Positions 19,924 through 30,724 are shown, counted from the stretch's first letter. The stretch is 64,000 nucleotides of DNA from Anaeromyxobacter dehalogenans 2CP-1 (GCF_000022145.1 NC_011891.1:930001-994000); one strand, 5' to 3'. Notes: a model not told the origin generated them from the sequence alone. Translations and numbers: made by a program.

Positions 19924-20802
19924 TCAGGAGTGCAGCTCGACGAACTTCTTGATCGCCTGGCGCACGGACGCCTGCACCTTCGCCGGCACCTCGGGCATCG
20001 GCGCGGCCTTGCAGAGCGCCAGGGTGCGCTGGAGGGAGTCGCAGCGCGACTGGCACGCCGGGCAGCCTGCCAGGTGCTTCTCCATGTCGGCGCACACGTT
20101 CGCGCTGATCTCGCCCTCGAGGTGGCGGGAGAAGAGCTGGACGATGTCCGGGCAGGTGACGTCGGGACCGGACGGCGCGGCCGGTCGCGCCGCGGGCGCG
20201 GCCTCAGGCGCGGCCGCGGCCGGGGCCTCCGGGATCCCGAGGAGCGGCACCAGCGCCTCGCGCACGGCCACGCGGGCCCGGTGGAGCCGGCTCTTCACCG
20301 CCTCCACGCTCAGGCCCATCACCTCGGCGACCTCGGGGGCGGAGAGCCCCTCGACGTCCCGCAGCACCAGCACCTCGCGGTACATGGGGTCGAGGCGCCC
20401 GATGGCGGTCTCCAGGGCCTGCTCGATCTGGCGCCCGGCGAGCGACTCGTCCGGCGTGCGCCCGGGGTCCGCGACCTGCCGCGCCTCGGCCCCCGGCTCG
20501 CGCTGGTCGAGGGAGGTCTCCTCGGCCGGCGCGAACTTCGAGCGGCGGCGCTTCTTGATGCAGAAGCTCCGGGCGATCGTGTACATCCACGTCGAGACCG
20601 ACGACGCGCCGCGGAAGTCCTTCACCGTGCGTGCGGCCGCGAGCAGCGTCTCCTGGAGGATGTCCTTCGCGTCCTCCGGATCCCGGCACATCTTCAGGCC
20701 GAAGCGGTAGACGCGCCGCTGGTGGCGCGTGAGCAGCTCGTCGAGCGCACGGCGGTCGCCGGTCCGGGCGCGGTCGATCAGGGTGGCGTCGCTGGTTTCC
20801 AT
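19924..20802 (-). CDS. ECF sigma factor with fused C-terminal zinc-finger (anti-sigma-like) domain
   Basis: This 292-residue protein has sigma region 2 at about 5-75 (CRDPEDAKDILQETLLAA, FRGASSVSTWMYTIA) and region 4 at about 115-170 (LDPMYREVLVLRDVEGLSAPEVAEVMGLS). A Pro/Ala-rich linker (about 175-205) leads to a zf-HC2-type zinc-binding motif, HLAGCPACQSRC, usually found in separate anti-sigma proteins. The ATG at 20802 was chosen over the longer frame to 20880 because it is preceded by GGGAG at good spacing and by the usual start of region 2. No anti-sigma gene adjoins it. It is divergent from the respiratory operon and may regulate it, but that is inference. Confidence 0.88.
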   Translation of the reverse strand: METSDATLIDRARTGDRRALDELLTRHQRRVYRFGLKMCRDPEDAKDILQETLLAAARTVKDFRGASSVSTWMYTIARSFCIKKRRRSKFAPAEETSLDQREPGAEARQVADPGRTPDESLAGRQIEQALETAIGRLDPMYREVLVLRDVEGLSAPEVAEVMGLSVEAVKSRLHRARVAVREALVPLLGIPEAPAAAAPEAAPAARPAAPSGPDVTCPDIVQLFSRHLEGEISANVCADMEKHLAGCPACQSRCDSLQRTLALCKAAPMPEVPAKVQASVRQAIKKFVELHS

Positions 20803-21084
20803 GGTGTCTCCCGTCCTTCCTAGTCCACCCGCGATCCCCTCACAAGCGCGCGGTCGTCGCGGGTCCGGTCCGGCCTCCATTCACTGAGCGTGATGCGCAC
20901 CCGGCGTGCTCGACCGGCGGGGGCGCCGGGCACCGAGGGCGGAGCGGGTTTAGGGGGCAGGCAAGCGACTCGCCCCTTCAGAGACCTTCCGCCAGTGGGT
21001 GGCGCCGAACAGTTTACGCCCCGGCGCGGGCCCCGGAACGTGGTGCAGCAGGACACGTCTGCCTCGGGGTGCGCGACCCACTCG

Positions 21085-21735
21085 ATGAGCGCACTGTTCA
21101 CGCCGAGATCCAACGCTCTCTTCCGCCTCGTCCTCGTCCTCCTGATCGCCGGCGCCGGCGGGACGGTCGCCGCGTTCATGGTGTACTGGCGCGTGCCGTA
21201 CGGCACCGGCCAGCAGGAACAGGTGGCGCAGCCGGTCCAGTTCGACCACCGGCACCACGTCCAGGACGACCTGATCGACTGCCGGTACTGCCACAGCACG
21301 GTGGACCGCGCGGCGAGCGCGGGCATCCCCTCCACCGAGCTCTGCCTGAACTGCCACGCGCAGGTCTGGAACAAGAGCCCGCTGCTCGACGTGGTCCGCG
21401 CGAGCTGGTTCGCGAACGAGCCCATCCGCTGGATGCGCGTCCACAAGCTGCCGGACTTCGTCTACTTCAACCACTCCATCCACGTGAACAAGGGCGTCGG
21501 CTGCGTCGAGTGCCACGGCCGCGTGGACCAGATGGCCGCCATCGAGCAGGTGCAGCCGCTGACGATGGGCTGGTGCCTCGACTGCCACCGCAACCCGTAT
21601 CCCCGCCTCCGCCCGCCGGAGGAGGTCACCAACATGGCCTGGAAGCCGGACGGTGACCCCGCCGCGATCGGGAGGGAGATCGCGAAGAAGTACGACGTCA
21701 AACCGCGCACGAGCTGCTACACATGCCATCGCTAG
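21085..21735 (+). CDS. actA: Alternative Complex III subunit A, pentaheme cytochrome c
   Basis: ActA (216 residues) is the multiheme electron-transfer subunit of Alternative Complex III, a quinol:electron-acceptor oxidoreductase that replaces the bc1 complex. An N-terminal anchor helix (about 11-34) precedes five CxxCH heme sites: CRYCH, CLNCH, CVECH, CLDCH and CYTCH. The ATG at 21085 starts the family-typical N-terminus; upstream in-frame codons give a low-complexity extension. It is the first gene of a 12-gene operon. The 282 bases before it hold the divergent promoter with the sigma factor gene, where I see no convincing consensus. Confidence 0.92.
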   Translation: MSALFTPRSNALFRLVLVLLIAGAGGTVAAFMVYWRVPYGTGQQEQVAQPVQFDHRHHVQDDLIDCRYCHSTVDRAASAGIPSTELCLNCHAQVWNKSPLLDVVRASWFANEPIRWMRVHKLPDFVYFNHSIHVNKGVGCVECHGRVDQMAAIEQVQPLTMGWCLDCHRNPYPRLRPPEEVTNMAWKPDGDPAAIGREIAKKYDVKPRTSCYTCHR

Positions 21736-24680
21736 GGCTTCCCATCTACGGACAGAAGCAGGGTGCGGGTCTCGACGCGCGCCGCTGGCGCAGCGTCGAG
21801 GAGGCCGCCGAGGCCAGGGAGGTGCCGCCGGGCGAGTTCCCGGACGACGCCGCCGCGGTCCCGGAGGGCTTCACGCGCCGCGGGTTCCTCCAGGTGCTCG
21901 GCGCCTCGGTGGCGCTGGCGGGCCTGGAGGCCTGCAAGCCGCCGCGCGAGAACGTGGTCTCGTACGTACGGCCGCCGGCCGGCGTGACCCCGAGCCTCCC
22001 GAGCGCCTACGCCACCGTCGCGTCGCGCGGCGGGTACGCGGTGGGCGTGGTGGTCACCAGCCACGAGGGCCGGCCCACCAAGATCGAGGGCAACCGCGAG
22101 CACCCGTCGAGCCGCGGCGGGAGCGACGCCATGCTGCAGGCGTCGATCCTCGACCTCTACGACCCGCGCCGGCTGAAGGGCTTCACCCGCGCCGGCCGCC
22201 CGCTCGGGTTCGCCACGCTGCTGCGCGAGGTCTCGGCGCTGGCCCGGTCGCACGCGCAGGACGGCGGGGCGCGGCTGCGCTTCCTGGTCGAGCCGACCAG
22301 CTCGCCGGCGGTCGCCGACCTCCGCCGGCGGATCCTGGAGCGCTTCCCGCGCGCCCGCTTCGACGCGTGGGCGCCGGTGGGCGCCGACGCGGGGCGCGCC
22401 GGCGCGGCGATCGCGTTCGGCAAGCCGCTCGACGCCGCGGCCTCCCTCGCCGACGCGGACGTGATCCTCTCGCTCGAGTCGGACTTCCTCGCGCTCGAGG
22501 GCGACAGCCTGCGCCTGGCGCGCGAGTTCGGCGCGCGGCGCACCGCCGAGCGGATGAACCGGCTCTACGTGGCCGAGTCGGCCTACACCGTGACCGGCGG
22601 CGCCGCCGACCACCGCTTCCGGATGCGCTCCGCCGACGTGCTCGGGTTCGGGCGCGCGGTCGCCGCGGAGCTCGCCGCGAAGCACGGCCTCGCCCAGCTC
22701 GCGCCGCTCGGCGCGCCGGCCGGGGGCGAGCGCGCGAAGGCGGCCGCGGCGGTCGCGGCCGACCTGGCCCGGGCGCGGGGCCGCTCGGCGGTGCTCGCCG
22801 GCGACCGGCAGCCCGCGGCGGTGCACGCGCTCGCGGCGGCGCTGAACGGCGCGCTCGGCAACGCCGGCAAGACGGTCGCGTACCGCCCCACCGCGCTGCT
22901 CGATCCGGCCGCCGGGCCGGACCGGCTCCGCGCGCTCGCCGGCGAGCTCGAGGCGGGCAAGGTGGACGCGCTGGTGGTGACGGCCTGGAACCCGGCGCAC
23001 ACCGCGCCGGCCGACGTGCCGCTCCGCAAGCTGCTCCCGAAGGCGAAGGACACGATCGCGCTCGCGCTCCGCGAGGACGACACGGTCCGGCTCGCGACCT
23101 GGAAGATCGCGGCCACCCACCCGCTGGAGGCCTGGGGCGACCTGCGCGCCGCGGACGGCACCGCCTCCATCCAGCAGCCGCTCATCGCGCCGCTGCACGA
23201 GTCGCTGAGCGAGCTCGAGCTGCTCGCGGCGTTCCTCGACGAGGGGGACCACGGCACCTGGCGCATCGTGCGCGAGGGCTGGCGGCGCCGCGCCGGCGAG
23301 GCCGGGTTCGACGGCCGCTGGGACGGCTGGCTCGCCGCGGGCGTGGTCGCGGGCAGCGCGGTGCCGCCCGAGCCCGCGCAGGCGGACCTGGCCCGGGTCG
23401 CGGAGGCGGTGCGCGCGGTGGCCGCGCCGGGCGCCTCGCTCGAGCTCGGCTTCGCCGCCGACTACAAGGTGCTCGACGGGCGCTTCCTCGAGAACGCCTG
23501 GCTGCAGGAGTACCCGCACCCGATCACCAAGCTGACCTGGGACAACGCGGCGCAGCTCTCGGCCGCGACCGCGAAGCAGCTCGGCGTCGAGTCGGGTGAC
23601 CTCGTCGAGCTGTCGTGGCGGGGCCGCACGCTCACCGCGCCGGCTCTGGTGGTCCCGGGCCACGCCGACGGCTCGGTGCTGCTCACGCTCGGCTACGGGC
23701 AGGCGCTGTCCGGGCCGGTGGGGAAGGGCGTGGGCCACGACGCCTACGCGCTCCGCACCTCCGACGCGCCCTGGTTCGGCGCCGGCGTGGAGGTCCGCAA
23801 GACCGGGAAGCGGCACCCGCTCGCGACGACGCAGGAGCACTTCTCGATGCAGGGCCGGGCCATCGCGCTCGCGCTCGACGCGCCGGAGCTCGCCCACGCG
23901 AAGCACGAGCTGGACGAGCACCGCGGCCCGCAGGCCACCATCCACGAGCCGGTGGACTACTCGAAGAACGAGTACCGCTGGGGCATGGCCATCGACCTCT
24001 CGCGCTGCATCGGCTGCGGCGCGTGCACGGTCGCCTGCCAGGCCGAGAACAACATCCCGGTGGTCGGCAAGGAGCAGGTGCTCCGCAGCCGCGAGATGCA
24101 CTGGCTGCGGGTGGACCGCTACTTCGAGGGCCCGGTCGAGGATCCCGCCTCCGTCTCCCAGCCGCTCGCGTGCGTGCACTGCGAGGCGGCGCCCTGCGAG
24201 TACGTGTGCCCGGTGAACGCCACCGTGCACTCGGAGGAGGGCCTGAACGAGATGGTCTACAACCGGTGCGTCGGGACCCGGTACTGCTCCAACAACTGCC
24301 CGTACAAGGTGCGCCGCTTCAACTGGCTCGACTGGCACGGGACGCTCGAGCCGACCGAGAAGATGGTGCACAACCCCGACGTCACGGTCCGCGCGCGCGG
24401 CGTGATGGAGAAGTGCACCTACTGCACGCAGCGCATCGAGCACGCGCGCATCGACGCGCGCTCGAGCGGCCGGAAGATCGGCGGCGACGAGGTGGTCTCC
24501 GCCTGCCAGCAGGCCTGCCCCACCGAGGCGATCGTCTTCGGCAACCTGAACGACCCCGGCTCGGCCGTGTCGAAGCGGCACGCGGACGCCCGCCGCTACG
24601 ACCTGCTGCACGAGCTCGGCACCCGGCCGCGCACCGCCTACCTCGTCAAGCTCCGCAACCCGAACCCCGACCTCGCATGA
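21723..24680 (+). CDS. actB: Alternative Complex III subunit B, molybdopterin-like plus Fe-S protein
   Basis: ActB (985 residues) carries a twin-arginine motif [11 protein letters not shown] (R52, R53) for Tat export, preceded by the about 50-residue N-terminal extension typical of the subunit. Residues about 70-720 resemble molybdopterin oxidoreductases, but family members lack the cofactor. The C-terminal quarter is a ferredoxin-type domain with [35 protein letters not shown] and CTYC...CQQAC motifs for Fe-S clusters. The B1 and B2 parts are fused, as in Rhodothermus and Flavobacterium. It overlaps actA by 13 bases and actC by 4. Confidence 0.93.
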   Translation: MPSLGLPIYGQKQGAGLDARRWRSVEEAAEAREVPPGEFPDDAAAVPEGFTRRGFLQVLGASVALAGLEACKPPRENVVSYVRPPAGVTPSLPSAYATVASRGGYAVGVVVTSHEGRPTKIEGNREHPSSRGGSDAMLQASILDLYDPRRLKGFTRAGRPLGFATLLREVSALARSHAQDGGARLRFLVEPTSSPAVADLRRRILERFPRARFDAWAPVGADAGRAGAAIAFGKPLDAAASLADADVILSLESDFLALEGDSLRLAREFGARRTAERMNRLYVAESAYTVTGGAADHRFRMRSADVLGFGRAVAAELAAKHGLAQLAPLGAPAGGERAKAAAAVAADLARARGRSAVLAGDRQPAAVHALAAALNGALGNAGKTVAYRPTALLDPAAGPDRLRALAGELEAGKVDALVVTAWNPAHTAPADVPLRKLLPKAKDTIALALREDDTVRLATWKIAATHPLEAWGDLRAADGTASIQQPLIAPLHESLSELELLAAFLDEGDHGTWRIVREGWRRRAGEAGFDGRWDGWLAAGVVAGSAVPPEPAQADLARVAEAVRAVAAPGASLELGFAADYKVLDGRFLENAWLQEYPHPITKLTWDNAAQLSAATAKQLGVESGDLVELSWRGRTLTAPALVVPGHADGSVLLTLGYGQALSGPVGKGVGHDAYALRTSDAPWFGAGVEVRKTGKRHPLATTQEHFSMQGRAIALALDAPELAHAKHELDEHRGPQATIHEPVDYSKNEYRWGMAIDLSRCIGCGACTVACQAENNIPVVGKEQVLRSREMHWLRVDRYFEGPVEDPASVSQPLACVHCEAAPCEYVCPVNATVHSEEGLNEMVYNRCVGTRYCSNNCPYKVRRFNWLDWHGTLEPTEKMVHNPDVTVRARGVMEKCTYCTQRIEHARIDARSSGRKIGGDEVVSACQQACPTEAIVFGNLNDPGSAVSKRHADARRYDLLHELGTRPRTAYLVKLRNPNPDLA

Positions 24681-26113
24681 CCACCGCGACCAAGACGATC
24701 GAGCGCGTCGATCCGCTCGAGACCTCGCCCGTGCTGGTCGGCCGCCCCGACGACCGGGCGCTGACCGAGAGCCTGCTCGAGCCGGTGCTGGGGCCCACGA
24801 AGAAGGGCTGGCTGGTGATGCTCGTCCTGTTCGGCGGCGGGATGGCCTTCTGGCTCCTGTCGCTCTACATGACCCTGTTCGTCGGCATCGGGGTGTGGGG
24901 CAACAACATCCCGGTCGCCTGGGCCTACGACATCACCAACTTCGTCTGGTGGATCGGCATCGGCCACGCCGGCACGCTGATCAGCGCGATCCTGCTGCTG
25001 TTCCAGCAGAAGTGGCGCACCTCCATCAACCGCTTCGCGGAGGCGATGACGCTGTTCGCGGTGGCGATGGCCGGCGCGTACCCGGTCATCCACCTCGGGC
25101 GCCCCTGGCTGTTCTGGTGGCTCATCCCGTACCCCGCCACCACCCAGATCTGGCCGAACTTCAAGAGCGCGCTCCCCTGGGACGTGTTCGCGATCTCGAC
25201 CTACGCGACCGTCTCCTTCCTGTTCTGGTACCTCGGGCTCATCCCCGACCTCGCCACCCTGCGCGACGCGGCGAAGACCCGGGCGCAGCGCGTCGTCTAC
25301 GGGATCATGTCCTTCGGCTGGCGGGGCTCGGCGCGGCACTGGCAGCACTGGCGCATCGGCTACCTGCTCATGGCCGGCCTGTCCACGCCGCTGGTGGTGT
25401 CGGTGCACACCATCGTGTCGTTCGACTTCGCCATCTCGCAGCTGCCGGGCTGGCACACCACCATCTTCCCGCCGTACTTCGTGGCCGGCGCCATCTTCAG
25501 CGGCTTCGCGATGGTGATGACGCTGATGATCCCGGCGCGGAAGGTGTTCAAGTTCGAGCACGTCGTCACCGCGCGCCACCTCGACAACATGGCGAAGGTG
25601 ATCCTCGCGACCGGCCTGATGGTCACCTACGGCTACGTGATGGAGTGGTTCATCGCGTGGTACTCGGGCAACGACGCCGAGTGGTTCGCCTTCTACAACC
25701 GCGTCGTCGGCGACTACAAGCTGGTGTACGCGATGCAGATCTTCTGCAACGTGGTGGCGCCCCAGGTGTTCTGGGTGCCGGCGCTGCGGCGGAACGTGAT
25801 GGTGCTGTTCCTCGTCTCCGTGCTGGTGAACTTCGGCATGTGGGCGGAGCGCTTCGTCATCATCGCGGTGACGCTCACCCGCGACTTCGTCCCCGGCTCC
25901 TGGGCGAACTACACGCCGACGTGGGTCGACTGGGGCCTGCTGTTCGGGTCGATCTCCACCTTCTCCGTCCTGTTCCTCCTGTTCCTGCGCTTCCTGCCGG
26001 CCATCCCCATCTCCGAGGTGAAGGAGCTCCGCCGCGAGCTGGAGCACCAGGATCACCACGCCGCGCAGGGCGGGCAGGCCGTGGCGCAGGGCGCGCACGC
26101 GGAGCGGGCATGA
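24677..26113 (+). CDS. actC: Alternative Complex III subunit C, NrfD-type membrane protein
   Basis: ActC (478 residues) is one of the two NrfD-like quinol-interacting membrane subunits of Alternative Complex III. About ten hydrophobic segments are visible from [20 protein letters not shown] to [14 protein letters not shown]. The family-typical [12 protein letters not shown] and [15 protein letters not shown] segments are present. A His-rich cytoplasmic tail ends the protein. The start ATG overlaps the actB stop in an ATGA arrangement. It probably forms the quinol site with ActF, as in known cryo-EM structures of the complex. Confidence 0.92.
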   Translation: MTTATKTIERVDPLETSPVLVGRPDDRALTESLLEPVLGPTKKGWLVMLVLFGGGMAFWLLSLYMTLFVGIGVWGNNIPVAWAYDITNFVWWIGIGHAGTLISAILLLFQQKWRTSINRFAEAMTLFAVAMAGAYPVIHLGRPWLFWWLIPYPATTQIWPNFKSALPWDVFAISTYATVSFLFWYLGLIPDLATLRDAAKTRAQRVVYGIMSFGWRGSARHWQHWRIGYLLMAGLSTPLVVSVHTIVSFDFAISQLPGWHTTIFPPYFVAGAIFSGFAMVMTLMIPARKVFKFEHVVTARHLDNMAKVILATGLMVTYGYVMEWFIAWYSGNDAEWFAFYNRVVGDYKLVYAMQIFCNVVAPQVFWVPALRRNVMVLFLVSVLVNFGMWAERFVIIAVTLTRDFVPGSWANYTPTWVDWGLLFGSISTFSVLFLLFLRFLPAIPISEVKELRRELEHQDHHAAQGGQAVAQGAHAERA

Positions 26114-26637
26114 AGACGTACGTCCTGGGAGAGTTCGGCGCGGAGGCCGCGCTCCTCGACGCGGCGCGCACGCTGCGCGCGCGCGGCGGGGCCACCCTCG
26201 ACCTCCACTCACCGTACCCGCTGCACGGCGCCGAGGAGGCGCTGGGCCTTCGCAGGTCCACCGTGCCGCTCGTGGCGCTGGTGGCCGGGATCACCGGCGC
26301 CGTCTCCGGGTACCTGCTGCAGTGGTACACGGTCGGCTACGACTGGCCGCTCAACGTGGGCAACCGGCCGCCGCACAGCGCGCCGGCGTTCATCCCGGTC
26401 ACGTTCGAGCTCGGCGTGCTGTTCTCCGCGCTGAGCATCTTCGTCGGCCTGCTCGCCGTCTACTTCGGCTTCCCGCGCGTCCACCACCCGGTGTTCGAGG
26501 TGGAGGCGTTCCGCTCCGCCAGCATCGACGGCCTGTGGCTCTCGGCCGAGGTGGAGGCCGGCGACGCCGACGCGGTCGCGGCGGAGCTGCGCCGGCTCGG
26601 CGCGCGCCTGGTCTCGGTCGTCCCGGAGGGGAAGTGA
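26110..26637 (+). CDS. actD: Alternative Complex III subunit D
   Basis: ActD (175 residues, DUF3341 type) is a membrane subunit with two transmembrane helices (about 56-78 and 104-125) linked by the [19 protein letters not shown] loop, which is conserved in the family. A short cytoplasmic N-terminal domain ([19 protein letters not shown]) and a C-terminal domain (about 130-175) flank them. The start overlaps actC in ATGA. It has no cofactor motif and is structural in known complexes. Confidence 0.9.
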   Translation: MKTYVLGEFGAEAALLDAARTLRARGGATLDLHSPYPLHGAEEALGLRRSTVPLVALVAGITGAVSGYLLQWYTVGYDWPLNVGNRPPHSAPAFIPVTFELGVLFSALSIFVGLLAVYFGFPRVHHPVFEVEAFRSASIDGLWLSAEVEAGDADAVAAELRRLGARLVSVVPEGK

Positions 26638-26638
26638 G

Positions 26639-27211
26639 ATGACCCGCCGCCTCGCCCTCTTCCTGCCGCTCCTCGCGCTGACCGCCTGCCCGCGGCTCGA
26701 CCCGATGCAGCGCCAGCAGAAGTACAAGGCCTACCAGTCCAGCGAGTACTACGCGAACGGCCTCGCCATGCGGCACCCGCCCGCCGGCACGGTGCCGTAC
26801 GGCCCCCGGCTCGACCCGGCGGTCGCGACCGGCCGCGGTCCCGACGGCCGCCCGGTGCAGCTCATGCCGGTGCCGGTGGACGCGAAGCTGCTCGCGCGCG
26901 GGCGCCAGCGGTTCGACGTGAGCTGCGCGGTGTGCCACGGCGTGCTCGGCGACGGCGAGAGCCAGGTCGCGATGAACATGTCGCTGCGCCGGCCGCCCTC
27001 GCTGCACCTCTACCGCGATCGCCCGGACGGCTACATCTACCAGGTGATCACCGAGGGCTTCGGGCTCATGCCCTCGTACGCCGCCGAGATCCCGGTGCAG
27101 GACCGCTGGGCGATCGTGGCGTACGTGCGCGCCCTCCAGCTCAGCCAGAACGCATCGCTCGACCAGGTGCCCCCCGACGCCCGCGAGCAGCTCCAGAAGG
27201 AGGGGCGATGA
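26639..27211 (+). CDS. actE: Alternative Complex III subunit E, monoheme cytochrome c lipoprotein
   Basis: ActE (190 residues) has a signal peptide with an LTAC lipobox (Cys17), so it is lipid-anchored on the outer face of the inner membrane. One heme c site, CAVCHG, is present at about residue 98; a distal Met ligand is likely in GLMPSYA. It accepts electrons from ActA/B and hands them to the caa3 oxidase. Only one base separates it from the actD stop, so translation is coupled. Confidence 0.91.
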   Translation: MTRRLALFLPLLALTACPRLDPMQRQQKYKAYQSSEYYANGLAMRHPPAGTVPYGPRLDPAVATGRGPDGRPVQLMPVPVDAKLLARGRQRFDVSCAVCHGVLGDGESQVAMNMSLRRPPSLHLYRDRPDGYIYQVITEGFGLMPSYAAEIPVQDRWAIVAYVRALQLSQNASLDQVPPDAREQLQKEGR

Positions 27212-28392
27212 CCCTCACCCCGTACCTGGGCGGCCGGCGCCTCATGACGATCGCCGCCGCCGCCGGCGCCGCGGGCCTCGCCGTCACCGCGCTCGGCGCG
27301 GCGGTCGGCGATCCGCGCCGCGCGCTCTACGCCTACCTCGTCGCGTTCGTCTACTGGCTGGGCCTGGCGCTCGGCGCGCTCATCCTGCTCGGCGCGCTGC
27401 ACGCGTCGAACGCGCGCTGGCCGGTGGTCCTGCGCCGCTTCCTCGAGCACCTCCCGGCGGTGATCCCGCTGTTCGTGGTGCTGTTCATCCCCATCCTGCT
27501 CGGCCGCGGCCACCTGTTCCCGTGGGTGGACCCGCACGGCCTGCAGGGCGAGGTCCTCCACGCGGTCGAGCACAAGAAGCCCTACCTCAACGTGCCGTTC
27601 TTCGTGATCCGGGCCGCGATCTACTTCGCCTGCTGGATCGGGGTCGCGCACCTGCTCCGGGCCTGGTCGCTCCGCCAGGACGAGGTCGGCGGGCACGACC
27701 TGACCCGGCGCCAGCGCGCGCTCGGGGCGGGCTCGCTGCCGTTCGTGGCGCTCACGCTCACGTTCGCGGCGTTCGACTGGATGATGTCGCTCGACCCGCG
27801 CTTCTTCTCGACCATCTTCGGCGTGTACTGGTTCGCCGGCAGCTTCGTCGGCGCGTTCGCGGTGGTCATCATCGCCGCCAACGCCACGCGGCTCGATCCG
27901 AACCAGTTCGGCGCGCACATGAACACCGAGCACTTCCACTCGCTCGGCAAGTTCCTGCTCGCGTTCACCGCGTTCTGGGCCTACGTCGCGTTCTCGCAGT
28001 TCATGCTGATCTGGATCGCGAACGTGCCGGAGGAGGTGCCCTGGTACATCCTCCGCATCGAGGGCGGGTGGAAGGCGGTGGGCGTCTTCCTCGCGCTGTT
28101 CCACTTCCTGGTGCCGTTCTTCCTGCTGATGAACCGCGCCATCACCCGCAACCCGGGCCGGCTGGCGAAGGTCGCGGTCTGGATCCTGTTCGTCCACTGG
28201 ATCGACCTCTACTGGCTGCTGATGCCCCACCTCGACCCGGGCGGCCCGCGGCCGTCGCTGTGGGACCTCTCCGCCTTCGTGGGCGTGGGCGGCGTCACCG
28301 TGGCGTTCGCGCTGGCCCGCATGCGCGGCACGGTGGCGGTCCCGGTCCGCGATCCCTACCTCGAGGACTCGCTGAGGTACCTGCCGCAATGA
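27208..28392 (+). CDS. actF: Alternative Complex III subunit F, NrfD-type membrane protein
   Basis: ActF (394 residues) is the second NrfD-like integral membrane subunit, paired with ActC. About ten hydrophobic segments run from AAAAGAAGLAVTALGAAV to SAFVGVGGVTVAFALA. Conserved family blocks FDWMMSLDPRFFSTIFGVYWF, HFHSLGKFLLAFTAFWAYVAFSQF and HWIDLYWL are present. The start overlaps actE in ATGA. It may contribute the proton path of the complex. Confidence 0.92.
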   Translation: MTLTPYLGGRRLMTIAAAAGAAGLAVTALGAAVGDPRRALYAYLVAFVYWLGLALGALILLGALHASNARWPVVLRRFLEHLPAVIPLFVVLFIPILLGRGHLFPWVDPHGLQGEVLHAVEHKKPYLNVPFFVIRAAIYFACWIGVAHLLRAWSLRQDEVGGHDLTRRQRALGAGSLPFVALTLTFAAFDWMMSLDPRFFSTIFGVYWFAGSFVGAFAVVIIAANATRLDPNQFGAHMNTEHFHSLGKFLLAFTAFWAYVAFSQFMLIWIANVPEEVPWYILRIEGGWKAVGVFLALFHFLVPFFLLMNRAITRNPGRLAKVAVWILFVHWIDLYWLLMPHLDPGGPRPSLWDLSAFVGVGGVTVAFALARMRGTVAVPVRDPYLEDSLRYLPQ

Positions 28393-28826
28393 GCGACCAC
28401 GTCGAACACGCCCACGGGGTCCGGTCCGAGGAGGACCGGATCGACACCGGCAAGATCATCGCGGTCGGCGTGGCCGCGCTGGTGCTCTTCTTCATCGGCT
28501 CCTACGCCGCCATCGCCTACCTGCGGGACGTCCGCGCCTCGCGCGAGGCGCCGCCCATCCCGGCGGAGATCGGCCAGAACAAGATCGGCATGGTGGAGCA
28601 GCAGCTGTTCGAGCTCTCCGTGCGCGGCGAGCGCGATCGCGCCGCGCGCCGCGAGCGGCTCGCGTCGTACGGCTGGGTGGACCGGGGCGCCGGCGTGGTG
28701 CACCTGCCCATCGACCGCGCCATGGACCTGGTGGTCCAGGGGATCCGCCCCATGCCCGCGCCGCCGGTGGAGCCGGTGCCGTCGCAGGCGCCCGACCTCG
28801 GGCCGGGCCCGGGAGGCCAGCCGTGA
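28389..28826 (+). CDS. Small single-helix membrane protein in the act operon
   Basis: This 145-residue protein has no named family that I recognise. One transmembrane helix (about 23-45, IIAVGVAALVLFFIGSYAAIAYL) follows a charged N-terminus, and the rest is predicted periplasmic. The C-terminal part contains YGWVDRGAGVVHLPIDRAMDLVV and a Pro-rich tail. The motif W-x-D-x5-V-x-I-P-I-x-R-A-M resembles that of small proteins linked to respiratory oxidases. It overlaps actF and sco by 4 bases each, which argues for an accessory or assembly role in the oxidase chain. Confidence 0.7.
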   Translation: MSDHVEHAHGVRSEEDRIDTGKIIAVGVAALVLFFIGSYAAIAYLRDVRASREAPPIPAEIGQNKIGMVEQQLFELSVRGERDRAARRERLASYGWVDRGAGVVHLPIDRAMDLVVQGIRPMPAPPVEPVPSQAPDLGPGPGGQP

Positions 28827-29698
28827 CGCGCGCGATGCTCCGGCGCGCCGGGGCCGGCCTGGCGCTCGCGGCCGCCGCGGCGCTCGCCGCGCCTGCGCCG
28901 GCGGCCGCCCAGTTCTGGCGCCAGCGCGAGGGGGGCGCGGGCCCGTCGCCGGACGTGCCGCCGGTCGCCCTCGAGGACGTCCGCGTCGAGGAGAAGCTCG
29001 GCGCGGCGGTCCCGCTCGACGTGTCCTTCACCGACTGGAAGGGCCAGCCCTTCTCGCTGCGCCAGGCGTTCGACGGCAAGAAGCCGGTGGTGGTCGCGCT
29101 CGTCTACTACGACTGCCCCATGCTGTGCGGGCTCATCCTCTCGGGCATGGGCAAGGCCATGCGCGAGAACGGGCTCGAGCTGGGCCGGGACTACCAGGCG
29201 GTCACCATCTCCTTCGATCCGGAGGAGGGGCCGGCGCTCGCCGCCGAGCGGCGCCGCGGCTACCTGCAGTCGATGGGCCGCTCCGACGCGGGGACCGACT
29301 GGCCGTTCCTGGTCGGCACGGCGGAGGCGTCGCGCCAGATCTCCGACGCGGTCGGCTTCTACTACAAGAAGGACCCGGCCTCCGGCGAGTGGGCCCACCA
29401 GGCGGCGATCTTCGTCATCACGCCCGACGGGAAGGTCTCTCGCTACCTGTACGGCATCGACTACCCGCCCAAGGACTTCCGGCTGTCGGTCGTCGAGGCC
29501 GCCAGCGGCAAGGTCGGCACCAGCTTCGATCGACTCCTCCTCACCTGCTACCGGTACGACCCCGCCTCGCGGAAGTACGAGCCGTACGCGTTCGGCATCG
29601 TGCGCGCCGGCGCGGCCGTGGTGCTGGTGGCCCTCACCGGCCTGATCGCCGCGCTGGTCTGGCGCGAGCGGCGGGCCAAGGCGAGGCAGACGGCATGA
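28823..29698 (+). CDS. sco: SCO1/SenC-type copper chaperone
   Basis: This 291-residue thioredoxin-fold protein helps to build the CuA centre of cytochrome oxidase. A signal peptide (about 1-29) is followed by the copper motif CPMLC (about residue 97-101) and the third ligand in HQAAIFVITPDG. A C-terminal transmembrane helix (AGAAVVLVALTGLIAALVW) is present, which is unusual because most Sco proteins are anchored only at the N-terminus. The GTG start at 28823 overlaps the previous stop in GTGA. It lies directly before coxB, which carries CuA. Confidence 0.88.
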   Translation: MTRAMLRRAGAGLALAAAAALAAPAPAAAQFWRQREGGAGPSPDVPPVALEDVRVEEKLGAAVPLDVSFTDWKGQPFSLRQAFDGKKPVVVALVYYDCPMLCGLILSGMGKAMRENGLELGRDYQAVTISFDPEEGPALAAERRRGYLQSMGRSDAGTDWPFLVGTAEASRQISDAVGFYYKKDPASGEWAHQAAIFVITPDGKVSRYLYGIDYPPKDFRLSVVEAASGKVGTSFDRLLLTCYRYDPASRKYEPYAFGIVRAGAAVVLVALTGLIAALVWRERRAKARQTA

Positions 29699-30724
29699 AC
29701 GACCTCCTGCGAAGAATGCTGTTCCTCCCGGACCAGGCGAGCGACTACGCGCGCCAGGTGGACGGGCTCCACTACTTCGTCATCATCACCACCATGCTCG
29801 CGGCGGCGGGCGTGTTCGCCACCGCGATCTACTTCTTCGTGCGGTACCGGCGCCGGGCGGACACCGACGTCACCCCGCGCGTCGAGCCGAAGGCCATCCA
29901 CGAGGTCATCTTCGTGGGGCTGCCGCTGGCGTTCTTCCTGGTGTGGTTCGCGATCGGCTTCCCGCAGTTCGCGAAGCTGCAGACGCCGCCCAAGGACGCG
30001 ATGGACGTCTACGTCCAGGGCAAGAAGTGGATGTGGAAGTTCGCGTACCCGGGCGGCCCGAACTCGGTGGACGTGCTGCGCGTCCCCGCCGGCCGGCCGG
30101 TGCGGCTGCTCATCACCTCGCGCGACGTGATCCACTCGTTCTACGTGCCGGCGCTCCGGGTGAAGCAGGACGCGCTCCCGGGCCGCTACACGCAGACGTG
30201 GTTCAACGCCGACCGGCCGGGCCGCTACGAGATCTTCTGCGCCGAGTACTGCGGCCTCGCGCACTCCGGGATGATCGGCGAGCTGGTGGTGATGCCGGCG
30301 GAGGAGTTCGATCAGTGGCTCGCCACGCAGGGGCGCGGGGTGGCGGGGTCGCAGGACGGCACGCCCGTCCCCGGCGAGCCGGTGCGCCCGGCCTCCAACG
30401 TCATCGAGGAGGGGCGGCGGCTGGCCAGCGAGCAGGGCTGCCTGAAGTGCCACTCGGTGGACGGCACGCGGCACATCGGGCCGACCTGGGTGGACCTCTA
30501 CGAGCGGAACGAGAAGCTCCAGAGCGGGAAGAGCGTGCAGGCCGACGAGGGGTATCTCACCAAGTCGATGATGGATCCCGCCGCGGACATCGTGGCGGGC
30601 TACCAGAACGTGATGCCGACCTACCAGGGCAAGCTCGCACCGCCCGAGGCGGCGGCCATCGTCGAGTTCATCAAGTCCTTGAAGACCCCGGCGGTCCAGA
30701 GCGGTCCGTCGGAGGGCCCGGTCT

